Shown here one piece after another: positions 6,350 to 12,523 of a stretch of 15,331 nucleotides of DNA. Both the position numbers and the translations under genes were made by a program. The stretch spans positions 1-15,331 of the forward strand of contig CANKNP010000091.1 of NCBI GenBank assembly GCA_947483545.1, given 5' to 3'. The stretch comes from Deltaproteobacteria bacterium (GTDB lineage: Bacteria > Myxococcota > UBA796 > SXON01). The notes beneath the pieces were generated by a model, which did no database searches, was not told the DNA's origin, and worked only from the letters and a program-made list of their open reading frames with translations. Each line of letters begins with the position of its first letter. Position 1 is the first letter of the stretch.

Positions 6350-6436
6350 CGCCGGGCGGGTATTCTCCGATTGTTTGGGCGGCTTGGTCCCACCGACTGG
6401 CGGTCACGGCGGGCCGAGAGACGCCGCTGGAAATCC

Positions 6437-6448
6437 GGGGGCGCCCCC
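6437..6448. repeat. perfect 12-bp GC palindrome
   Basis: GGGGGCGCCCCC is its own reverse complement. It lies in the 197-nt gap between two convergent genes, 13 nt before the bidirectional terminator. No function is assigned. Confidence 0.6.
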
Positions 6449-6461
6449 AGCTTCGTTCTGT

Positions 6462-6488
6462 AACAAAACTGAGCCCCTCACTTTTGTT
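6462..6488. terminator. bidirectional intrinsic terminator between convergent genes
   Basis: AACAAAA and TTTTGTT pair at the base and TGAG and CTCA pair above a C-C mismatch, with a CCC loop. The A-run on one side and the T-run on the other give a U-rich 3' arm in either direction, as expected where the lipoprotein (+, ends 6349) and the CapA gene (-, ends 6547) converge. Confidence 0.6.
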
Positions 6489-6546
6489 CGGTTCGGCTGC
6501 TCTCCAGGGCTGCCACCACTTCTGGATAATGGCGGTTCTCAGTGTC

Positions 6547-7896
6547 TCAATTCGGCGCCCCCAACGTGCCGTCCTGGGCCACGCGCACACCCCAGTCCAC
6601 AAAGTCCGTCACCGTGAGCGCCCGCACCAAGTCAGCCGCCTGGTTTGTCGGATCCAACACCGGTCGCCCCTGTCCCTCCTGCTTCGTCCCGATGATCTTT
6701 CCGCCCACAAAGCGGCCATCTTCGCCGAGCCCGACCTCCAGGATCTCGCCCACCCCCTGGGCGCCGGACAGCGTGAACCGCCCATACGTCGCGAAATTGC
6801 CCATCGAATAGGCGATGAGCCGATTCTCGTAGATCTCCATTCCGCGCAGCACGTGAGGCCCATGTCCGAGCACCAAATCCGCGCCGGCATCGACCACCAG
6901 ATGCGTGAAGATCCGCAGGTCGCCCCGGTCCTCGCCGTAGAACACCTCCTTGTCGTCGGGTACGTGTTGGGCGCCGGATCCCTCGGCACCCCCGTGAAAG
7001 CTGACAATCACGATGTCTACGCGTGCCGCCACGGTTTTCACCAGGGCGACCGCCGCTTCGTGGTCGTTCAAATAATTGCACGCCATGTTGGTGTGAAACC
7101 CGACCATCCCGATCTTCTTGCCTTTGACGGTCCATTCTGCCACCGTCCCCGGACGACCAGACCAGACGATGCCCTCTTTGTCCAGGGTTTGCTCAGTCTC
7201 GATCCGACACGCATCGCCAAAATCCCCCGCGTGGTTGTTCGCGGTGGACATCACATCGAAGCCGGCGGCTTTGTAGAGCGGGCCGTAGCGGGTTGGCGAC
7301 CGGAAGGCGTAGCAGCTCCCGGGCTTGGCGTCCGGCCTGCACTTCTCGGAGGGCGCGGGGTTGTCACACAGCGGGCCTTCGAGGTTGCCAAACGTGATGT
7401 CGGCGTCTTGGAGCGTGGCGCGGACGGCGTCGAAGGTGCCTGCGGCATCATCGGGGGCGAGGGCGCCTTCGGGGAAAAGGGTGCCGATCATCATGTCGCC
7501 GACGGCGCGCAGCCGGATCGCGGGACGGCCACCCGGGAGTGTCACGGGGGCCATCTGTTTGACCAGCTTCAAGTTGGCGAGCGAGGCGAGCTGTCCGCGG
7601 GCGTAGGCCAGCTCTTTTGCGAGGCTCTCGTACGTCGGATTTCGCTTCTCGATGGGCTCCCAGGTGCTCACCACCTTGCTCCAGTCGCTCAAAATCCAGT
7701 AGCCCCAGCCCATCTGCCAGCGGCAGGCGTCATCGTCCGGGGTGGCGGCGAGGCACCTCTCCAAATGGGCGATTGCGGCCATCGCATCCTTGGCCTTGAG
7801 CGCGGCGATACCCAGCTCGTAGGGGGTTGGATCGCCTGCGCGTGCGGGGCCCAGGAGCGAGAGGGCGGCGAGGATGAGCCAGGGCGAACGCATCAT
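6547..7896 (-). CDS. exported CapA-family protein with N-terminal TPR-like region
   Basis: The predicted protein has 449 residues. Residues 1-20 are a signal peptide ending in ARA. Residues 25-100 form TPR-like helix pairs (ELGIAALKAKDAMAAIAHLE and following). The CapA metallophosphatase-like domain begins near 128, with AVGDMMIG (131-138), GNLEG (170-174), NNHAGDFG (220-227), SFHGGAE (299-305), GHGPHVLRG (344-352) and SMGNF (364-368), all standard CapA motifs. CapA proteins act in poly-gamma-glutamate capsule synthesis, retention or transfer; many homologues have other, unknown jobs. The frame is open to 7998, but the tandem ATG ATG at 7896/7893 is preferred: it precedes the signal peptide, follows a GAGG, and overlaps the TGA of the C26 gene by 4 nt (ATGA). 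The coupling suggests joint work with that enzyme. Confidence 0.85.
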   Translation of the reverse strand: MMRSPWLILAALSLLGPARAGDPTPYELGIAALKAKDAMAAIAHLERCLAATPDDDACRWQMGWGYWILSDWSKVVSTWEPIEKRNPTYESLAKELAYARGQLASLANLKLVKQMAPVTLPGGRPAIRLRAVGDMMIGTLFPEGALAPDDAAGTFDAVRATLQDADITFGNLEGPLCDNPAPSEKCRPDAKPGSCYAFRSPTRYGPLYKAAGFDVMSTANNHAGDFGDACRIETEQTLDKEGIVWSGRPGTVAEWTVKGKKIGMVGFHTNMACNYLNDHEAAVALVKTVAARVDIVIVSFHGGAEGSGAQHVPDDKEVFYGEDRGDLRIFTHLVVDAGADLVLGHGPHVLRGMEIYENRLIAYSMGNFATYGRFTLSGAQGVGEILEVGLGEDGRFVGGKIIGTKQEGQGRPVLDPTNQAADLVRALTVTDFVDWGVRVAQDGTLGAPN

Positions 7897-8642
7897 CCTC
7901 GATGCCCCGGCGGGTGGTACGCGCCCCCGCGCAGAACGTTCGCGAACGCGGCGAAAACCTCGCAGGAGCCGGGTGCCGAGACCAGCTCCGGGTGCCATTC
8001 AACGCCCAACATCGGTGCCTCCTTGCAGATGATCGCTTCGATCGTGCCATCAGGCGCGAGGGCAACGACCTGTGCCGCGCCCAACTTCTCCGGGTTCACC
8101 GCTTGATGGTGCGTGGAGTTCACCTCTCTCCCCAACCATTCCCAGCCCGGCGAGCACACAATTTCATGCCCGGTGAACGCGGGATCGTGCGTCTGCTCGT
8201 GCTCGACCAGGGGCATCCCGGTGCGCCGCGCGTGCTCCTGCAGGTCCTGGATGAGCCCTGCGCCCAACGCGACCGCCATCGCTTGCATGCCGCCGCAGAT
8301 CCCGAGCAGCGGCGTTCGGCGACGGCGGCACTCTCGCACCATGGCGAGTTCCAGGCCCGTGCGAGCCTCGTCCACGCGGTCGATCCGCGAGGCGGAGATG
8401 GATTCGCCGTAGTGGGAGGGGTGAATGTCGAAGGCACCACCGGTGACCACCACGCCGGAAACGACCCCCATGACCAGGTCGATCTCTGTGCCGCCCGGGG
8501 GCAGCAGGATCGGCGTGAGGCCCACCGCGCGCAGGTGGTCGATGACGTGCTCGCTGACCCAGACCTCGTGCCGAGACGGGCGCTCGTTCGGACCCGGGCC
8601 GGCGAGGCCGCTCCGGCGATCACAGGTGACGGCGATCAGCAA
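7893..8642 (-). CDS. class C26 gamma-glutamyl hydrolase / glutamine amidotransferase (PuuD-like)
   Basis: The predicted protein has 249 residues, the usual size. LLGICGGMQ (112-120) is the nucleophile elbow with Cys116; GVEWHPE (213-219) supplies His217 and Glu219, completing the triad. [17 protein letters not shown] (64-80) and VNSTHHQAV (174-182) are typical of the PuuD/peptidase C26 group, which cleaves gamma-glutamyl amide bonds, for example gamma-glutamyl-GABA. It is cytoplasmic. The start is TTG 8642, inside the end of the threonine aldolase gene (7-nt overlap), immediately followed by LIAVTCDRR, which matches the family's usual ITCD opening. Its stop overlaps the start of the CapA gene. 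The true substrate is open: PuuD-type catabolism and poly-gamma-glutamate trimming both fit. Confidence 0.88.
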   Translation of the reverse strand: MLIAVTCDRRSGLAGPGPNERPSRHEVWVSEHVIDHLRAVGLTPILLPPGGTEIDLVMGVVSGVVVTGGAFDIHPSHYGESISASRIDRVDEARTGLELAMVRECRRRRTPLLGICGGMQAMAVALGAGLIQDLQEHARRTGMPLVEHEQTHDPAFTGHEIVCSPGWEWLGREVNSTHHQAVNPEKLGAAQVVALAPDGTIEAIICKEAPMLGVEWHPELVSAPGSCEVFAAFANVLRGGAYHPPGHRG

Positions 8643-9673
8643 AGCGCGCCTCGGGCCGTCGCGAAGGCCTCGAGGACAGCGTCTACGCCTGCGTCATCGA
8701 CCTCCAAGTGTGTCACCAGCCGGATGCGATCCCAGGCAAGCGCGAGGCAGCGCACGCCGTAGGATCCCAGGGTGTTCACCAGCGCGGGGGCCTCGGGCGC
8801 ACGCAAGTAGACCATGTTCGACTGTGGCGCCTGCTCCACCGCCCAGCCCTGCCGACGCAGCCCCTCCCAGAGCACCTGCGCGCGGTGATGATCCCCGCCC
8901 AGCCGCGGTAAGTTCACGTCCAGCGCGTAGTGGCACGCCGCCGCGAGGATGCCAACCTGGCGCATCCCACCGCCCAGCATCTTGCGGAATCGGCGGGCTC
9001 GCACCATCGTTGCCCGCGGTCCGACCAGCATGCTCCCCACCGGGGCGCCCAGCCCCTTCGAGAAACAGACGCTGACCGTGTCGAAGGGTGCGGCGTGAGC
9101 GAGCAAAGAGGACTCCACGCTGCTAGGACCCGCGGTCGCCACTGCCGCATTCCAGAGCCGCGCGCCGTCCAGGTGGCAGGCAAGGCCAGCCTCGCGGGCG
9201 ACCTCGCAGAGCCCCGCGGTCTGTGCGACGGAAAGGACCGTCCCGCCACCCCGGTTCGCCGTGTTCTCGACGCAGAACAGGCTCGCGGGCGCGTGATGCA
9301 CGTTGGGCGGGCGCACCGCCTGACGCACCGTGTCCGCGTCCAACACCCCTCGTTGCCCCTGGAGCAGCCGGATCGTGACGCCCGAGATCACCGCGGCGGC
9401 GCCTGCTTCGTAGTGGAACGGGTGGGCGTCGGCCTCGAGCAAGATCTCGTCGCCGGGCTGCGTCAGACACCGGATCGCGATCTGGTTCGCCATCGTGCCG
9501 GTGGGCACGAACAAGCCCGCCTCCTTGCCGAGCAGGTCGGCAACGCGGGCCTCCAGCGCGTTGACCGTGGGATCCTCGCCGAACACGTCGTCGCCCACCT
9601 CGGCGGCGGCCATCGCGGCGCGCATGCCGGCGTCTGGCCGGGTGACGGTGTCACTGCGGAGGTCAACGATCAT
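8636..9673 (-). CDS. ltaE: low-specificity L-threonine aldolase
   Basis: The predicted protein has 345 residues, normal for the family. This PLP enzyme splits L-threonine or allo-threonine to glycine and acetaldehyde. [21 protein letters not shown] at the start, [14 protein letters not shown] (29-42), [12 protein letters not shown] (55-66), [10 protein letters not shown] (80-89), [10 protein letters not shown] (167-176, Asp169 to the pyridine N) and [14 protein letters not shown] (201-214, Lys206 forming the Schiff base) are all diagnostic. The frame stays open upstream, but ATG 9673 begins the conserved IDLRSDT-type N-terminus and has a GGAG 5 nt ahead. It lies 59 nt downstream of the small partner gene and overlaps the C26 gene by 7 nt, so it is probably in the same transcript. 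Confidence 0.93.
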   Translation of the reverse strand: MIVDLRSDTVTRPDAGMRAAMAAAEVGDDVFGEDPTVNALEARVADLLGKEAGLFVPTGTMANQIAIRCLTQPGDEILLEADAHPFHYEAGAAAVISGVTIRLLQGQRGVLDADTVRQAVRPPNVHHAPASLFCVENTANRGGGTVLSVAQTAGLCEVAREAGLACHLDGARLWNAAVATAGPSSVESSLLAHAAPFDTVSVCFSKGLGAPVGSMLVGPRATMVRARRFRKMLGGGMRQVGILAAACHYALDVNLPRLGGDHHRAQVLWEGLRRQGWAVEQAPQSNMVYLRAPEAPALVNTLGSYGVRCLALAWDRIRLVTHLEVDDAGVDAVLEAFATARGALC

Positions 9674-9732
9674 GCGGGCTCCATCCGGGCGGGGAGGTAG
9701 CCGGCTGGGATCGGGGCGTCGAGGGGGCGCCC

Positions 9733-9906
9733 TCACCTGCTGGGTGGCACCTTCGAATGGTCCACCCGCGGGAGCCCGGCCGACCACTCGACAAAGGCGA
9801 GGGCGTCTTCGAGCCACTGCAGACGCTCCGCAGGGGTCAACGCCAATCCGGCGAGCAGCGCGTCGTGCTCGGCGCTTTCGAACGTGCCGGGCGTTGGGTC
9901 TTTCAC
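9733..9906 (-). CDS. 57-aa helical partner of the nucleotidyltransferase, putative antitoxin-like small protein
   Basis: Reading the minus strand from GTG 9906 gives 57 residues, [20 protein letters not shown] and onward, ending with TGA at 9733-9735. Its GTG overlaps the nucleotidyltransferase TGA as GTGA, a 4-nt overlap typical of translational coupling. The middle part, [19 protein letters not shown] (22-40), looks like an amphipathic helix, and the N-terminal half is acidic. The codons are GC-rich at third positions like the neighbours. It is too short for most gene finders. Short acidic helical proteins encoded beside nucleotidyltransferases often form the other half of a toxin-antitoxin or regulated-enzyme pair, so that role is inferred; I cannot assign a named family. 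Coding status is fairly well supported by the overlap and composition. Confidence 0.65.
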   Translation of the reverse strand: MKDPTPGTFESAEHDALLAGLALTPAERLQWLEDALAFVEWSAGLPRVDHSKVPPSR

Positions 9907-10403
9907 GGGGTCTCGCGTCCGAGCAACAGAGTCAGCGCTCGAATGTCCTCCAGGTCCTTGGGACGGTTCGCCCTGTGCTTCATCGCGATCAGCTCAGTGA
10001 TCGGCACCAGCGGGATGGGGACCCCTTCGACGACGACGTCCGTACGGCGGGAGAACGCCGAATCAAAGTCCCAAGGCTCTCGGACGAAGATGTCCACCCG
10101 GACGGCGGGGCGATCCGGGTCCCAGAGCGTGAACACGAGCATGTTCCGCCGCTCTGTCCAATCCGCCCGGATGGCAGGGTCCGCGAACTGGCCCGCTGGA
10201 ACCGGGATCACCGGGCGCAGCCCGCGAGAGGTCAAGACGTCGAGCGCGCGGGTCAAGTTCCCGGGCTCCAGCTGGATGACGAGGTCAAGGTCCGCGGTGA
10301 AGCGCAGCACGCCGTGAAGGACCACCGCGACGCCGCCCACCACAAGGTAGCGAACCTCCGCTTGGGAGAGCGCGAGGAGGAGCGGGGTGTACTGCGGCCG
10401 CAT
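9903..10403 (-). CDS. Pol-beta-fold nucleotidyltransferase, AbiEii/MNT-like
   Basis: The predicted protein has 166 residues. [25 protein letters not shown] (19-43) is the nucleotidyltransferase signature: the GG pair (23-24) then the metal ligands Asp38 and Asp40; VRVDIF supplies the third acid, Asp104. The C-terminal [27 protein letters not shown] (131-157) is the segment seen in AbiEii-like and similar stand-alone transferases. Members add nucleotides to proteins or tRNA, and many are toxins or antitoxins. The middle Gly-Gly-Val replaces the commoner Gly-Gly-Ser. The frame opens at 10487, but ATG 10403 fits the domain edge. No Shine-Dalgarno is visible; TACAGT at 10411-10416 could be a -10 box giving a nearly leaderless message. 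It overlaps the 57-aa gene by 4 nt. Confidence 0.85.
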   Translation of the reverse strand: MRPQYTPLLLALSQAEVRYLVVGGVAVVLHGVLRFTADLDLVIQLEPGNLTRALDVLTSRGLRPVIPVPAGQFADPAIRADWTERRNMLVFTLWDPDRPAVRVDIFVREPWDFDSAFSRRTDVVVEGVPIPLVPITELIAMKHRANRPKDLEDIRALTLLLGRETP

Positions 10404-10481
10404 GGGCCCACTGTAGCCTGAGGGGCTCGGCGCCGGGGGCCGCAACCGGAGGGTTGAGGTCGCGGTGACGCTGACCAGGGC

Positions 10482-10627
10482 GGCCACGGGGGGCCGCCCC
10501 TACGCGGATCCAGAGCGAGACCGGTTCCGTTCAAGGTCGGGCCCGCCCCTACGAGGCCACGGGAGGCCGCCCCGACGCGGATCCAGAGCGAGACCGGTTC
10601 CGTTCAAGGTCGGGCCCGCCCCTACGA
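10482..10627. repeat. two tandem 73-bp copies of a GC-rich intergenic repeat
   Basis: Copy 1 (10482-10554) and copy 2 (10555-10627) are identical at 71 of 73 positions. Each contains GGATCCAGAGCGAGACCGG and ends in GGGCCCGCCCCTACGAG; GCCCCTACG-type strings recur three times in one orientation. The right end of copy 2 covers the gpmI stop codon (10622-10624), so the repeat may serve as the 3' end of gpmI. The near-perfect match points to a recent duplication, and a relative of its first 27 bases is at 284-310. Confidence 0.9.
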
Positions 10628-12238
10628 GTTCCCCGACACCTTTCGCTCCTCCACCAACGCCGGCAGATAGCTCCCGGGAATCGGCACATCCAAAAGCCGC
10701 AGGAGCGTTGCCCCAATCTGCGCGATGCCAGCGCCCTGTTCGTGGGTCAACGTCCAGCGGTGGGTTGGGTCATAGAGGATGAACGGCACCGGGTTGAGCG
10801 TGTGGCTGGTCTTTGGCTTCTCGCGGCCGTCTACGACCACGAGCGCGCCGTTCTTGTCGAGCTCAAACATCAGATCGGCGTTCCCATGATCGGCGGTGAC
10901 CAGCAGGATCGCGCCGCGGTCGTGGCAGGCATCGCGCAGGTGTCCGAGCGCGCGATCGACAGCTTCAACGCCGCGCACGGTGGCCGCAAAATCCCCGGTG
11001 TGCCCAACCATGTCGCCATTGGCCAGGTTGAGCCGCACATGGTCATGCCCGCTGCGGAGGCCGTGGATCGCGGCGTCCACGATTTCGGCGGCCTTCATCT
11101 CCGGGCGTTGGTCGAAGGAGACGTTGTCGCTGGGCACCTCGCGGTACTCCTCCAGATGGGAGTCGAGGAGCCCCGAGCGGTTGCCGTTGAAAAAATAGGT
11201 GACGTGCCCAAACTTTTGGGTCTCCGACACCGCGAAGGTGGTGCGGCCGGCTGCGACAAGCTGCTCACCCACGGTATGGTCGATGACCGGCGGCTCAACC
11301 AGGTAGTTCGGGGGGATGTGTTGGTCGCCGTCGTACTCCATCATGCCGGCGAAGAACACGTCCGGGGGTGGCTCCCCCGCGGGGCCGTGACGGTCGATGG
11401 GAACGTCGCCGGTGAACGCACGGCAGATCTCGATCGCGCGGTCCCCGCGAAAGTTGAAGAGCACAACGGCATCGCCCGTTCGAATCAGCGGGCCGTCCGT
11501 GCAGACGAAGGCGTTGAGGAGCTGATCGTTGGTGTGGGGCTGCTCGGCGTACATCGTGGATATGGCCTCGGTCGCGGAGCCGAAGCGGCGACCGACACCC
11601 CACACGTGACAGTCATAGCCGCGCTTGACCATTGCCCAATCGGCCTCGTACCGGTCCATCGTGATGCGCATCCGGCCGCCGCCCGAGGCGATTTGGGCGT
11701 CCACCGGCCCGCGAGGGCCACGCAGCCCGTTGAGCTGTGCCTCCAGCGGGGCGATCCAGGTCAGCGCCGACCGCTCGGAGACATCACGCCCATCCGTCAA
11801 CGCGTGGACGCGAATCCGCAGCACGCCGGCGTGGACCGCCTCGGTCACCAACGCGAGCAGGTGGTTCACGTGACTGTGTACATTGCCGTCGCTGACGAGC
11901 CCGAGAAAATGGACGGTGGGGCTCGCCACCACCTTGGCCCAGGTCTCCGAAGCGAAGATCGCCCGAGAGGCCAGCGCCTGCTCGATCAACTTCGCGCCTT
12001 GCTCGATGATCCGCCCGGCGCCCATCGCATTGTGCCCGACCTCCGAGTTGCCCATGTCGGCGTCGGAGGGCAAGCCGACGGCCGTGCCGTGGGCCTTGAG
12101 GAGCATGTAGGGTCGGGTGGCGAGCAGGTCGTCCAACACCGGGGTGTTGGCGACGAACACCGCGTCTGTCGCGTCGCGCCGGCCCCAACCGACACCATCG
12201 AGGATGCAGAGCACGACTTGGGGGCGAGGAGTGGTCAC
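10622..12238 (-). CDS. gpmI: 2,3-bisphosphoglycerate-independent phosphoglycerate mutase
   Basis: The predicted protein has 538 residues, slightly above the usual 510-520. It interconverts 3- and 2-phosphoglycerate in glycolysis with two Mn(II) ions and a phosphoserine intermediate. CILDGVGWG (11-19) has the metal ligand Asp14; DADMGNSEVGHNAMGAGR (59-76) holds the nucleophile Ser65; HALTDGRDV, FNFRGDRAIE, NGDMVGHTGD and VTADHGNAD are the other metal and substrate motifs of the alkaline-phosphatase fold. Start GTG 12238 precedes TTPRPQVVLCILDG and sits directly behind the TGA of a 39-aa ORF, so translation may be coupled. Its 3' end runs into the 73-bp tandem repeat. Confidence 0.97.
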   Translation of the reverse strand: MTTPRPQVVLCILDGVGWGRRDATDAVFVANTPVLDDLLATRPYMLLKAHGTAVGLPSDADMGNSEVGHNAMGAGRIIEQGAKLIEQALASRAIFASETWAKVVASPTVHFLGLVSDGNVHSHVNHLLALVTEAVHAGVLRIRVHALTDGRDVSERSALTWIAPLEAQLNGLRGPRGPVDAQIASGGGRMRITMDRYEADWAMVKRGYDCHVWGVGRRFGSATEAISTMYAEQPHTNDQLLNAFVCTDGPLIRTGDAVVLFNFRGDRAIEICRAFTGDVPIDRHGPAGEPPPDVFFAGMMEYDGDQHIPPNYLVEPPVIDHTVGEQLVAAGRTTFAVSETQKFGHVTYFFNGNRSGLLDSHLEEYREVPSDNVSFDQRPEMKAAEIVDAAIHGLRSGHDHVRLNLANGDMVGHTGDFAATVRGVEAVDRALGHLRDACHDRGAILLVTADHGNADLMFELDKNGALVVVDGREKPKTSHTLNPVPFILYDPTHRWTLTHEQGAGIAQIGATLLRLLDVPIPGSYLPALVEERKVSGNS

Positions 12239-12358
12239 TCAAAACCCCGTGCTGTTGGGGATGAGGCTGGGCATCACCGGGCGCGAGAGCAACGGCCAGA
12301 GGTCGCGGTACTCCTGTACGTCGTTCAACGGATCGAGGAGGGACGTGTCGATGGGCAT
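12239..12358 (-). CDS. candidate 39-aa small protein directly upstream of gpmI
   Basis: ATG 12358 on the minus strand, with a GGAG about 10 nt ahead, opens a 39-residue frame: MPIDTSLLDPLNDVQEYRDL, then WPLLSRPVMPSLIPNSTGF, ending with TGA at 12239-12241. The stop is immediately followed by the GTG of gpmI (TGAGTG), an arrangement usual for translational coupling. The peptide has a mixed, protein-like composition with several aromatic and proline residues and no membrane segment. It could be a functional microprotein, a leader controlling gpmI, or a chance frame in a GC-rich leader; the frame remains open upstream without a start codon, which weakens the case slightly. I recognise no family. 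Confidence 0.5.
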   Translation of the reverse strand: MPIDTSLLDPLNDVQEYRDLWPLLSRPVMPSLIPNSTGF

Positions 12359-12508
12359 CGTTGGGGCTCCGAGGGCGGGCCAACGTAGCGCGGGGTGGGG
12401 ATGGGGGGACCCGCCGGTGCGCAGCGGCGTTCACGGCCCGCGGCTGCCCCCGCCGAGGGTCCGCAGCCGCCCGACTCCCCTCCAGACGCGCGGTACACCC
12501 TCTCTTTC

Positions 12509-12523
12509 TGATATCCTGCGAAA
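12509..12523 (+). promoter_or_regulatory. candidate extended -10 promoter giving a near-leaderless transcript
   Basis: In the 165-nt divergent gap 12359-12523 the only AT-rich stretch is at its right end. TGATATCCT at 12509-12517 fits an extended -10 (TGn followed by TATCCT, 4 of 6 to consensus). The expected start point falls at or within a few bases of the ATG at 12524, where no Shine-Dalgarno is visible. No -35 is seen. The rest of the gap is featureless GC-rich sequence. Confidence 0.35.

Noticed and set aside
6271..8106. Plus-strand frame of 611 codons opposite the CapA gene
   Set aside because: Antisense to CapA and C26 genes with full motif sets; no domain recognisable.
10742..12388. 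Plus-strand frame of 548 codons opposite gpmI
   Set aside because: Exact antisense shadow of gpmI.
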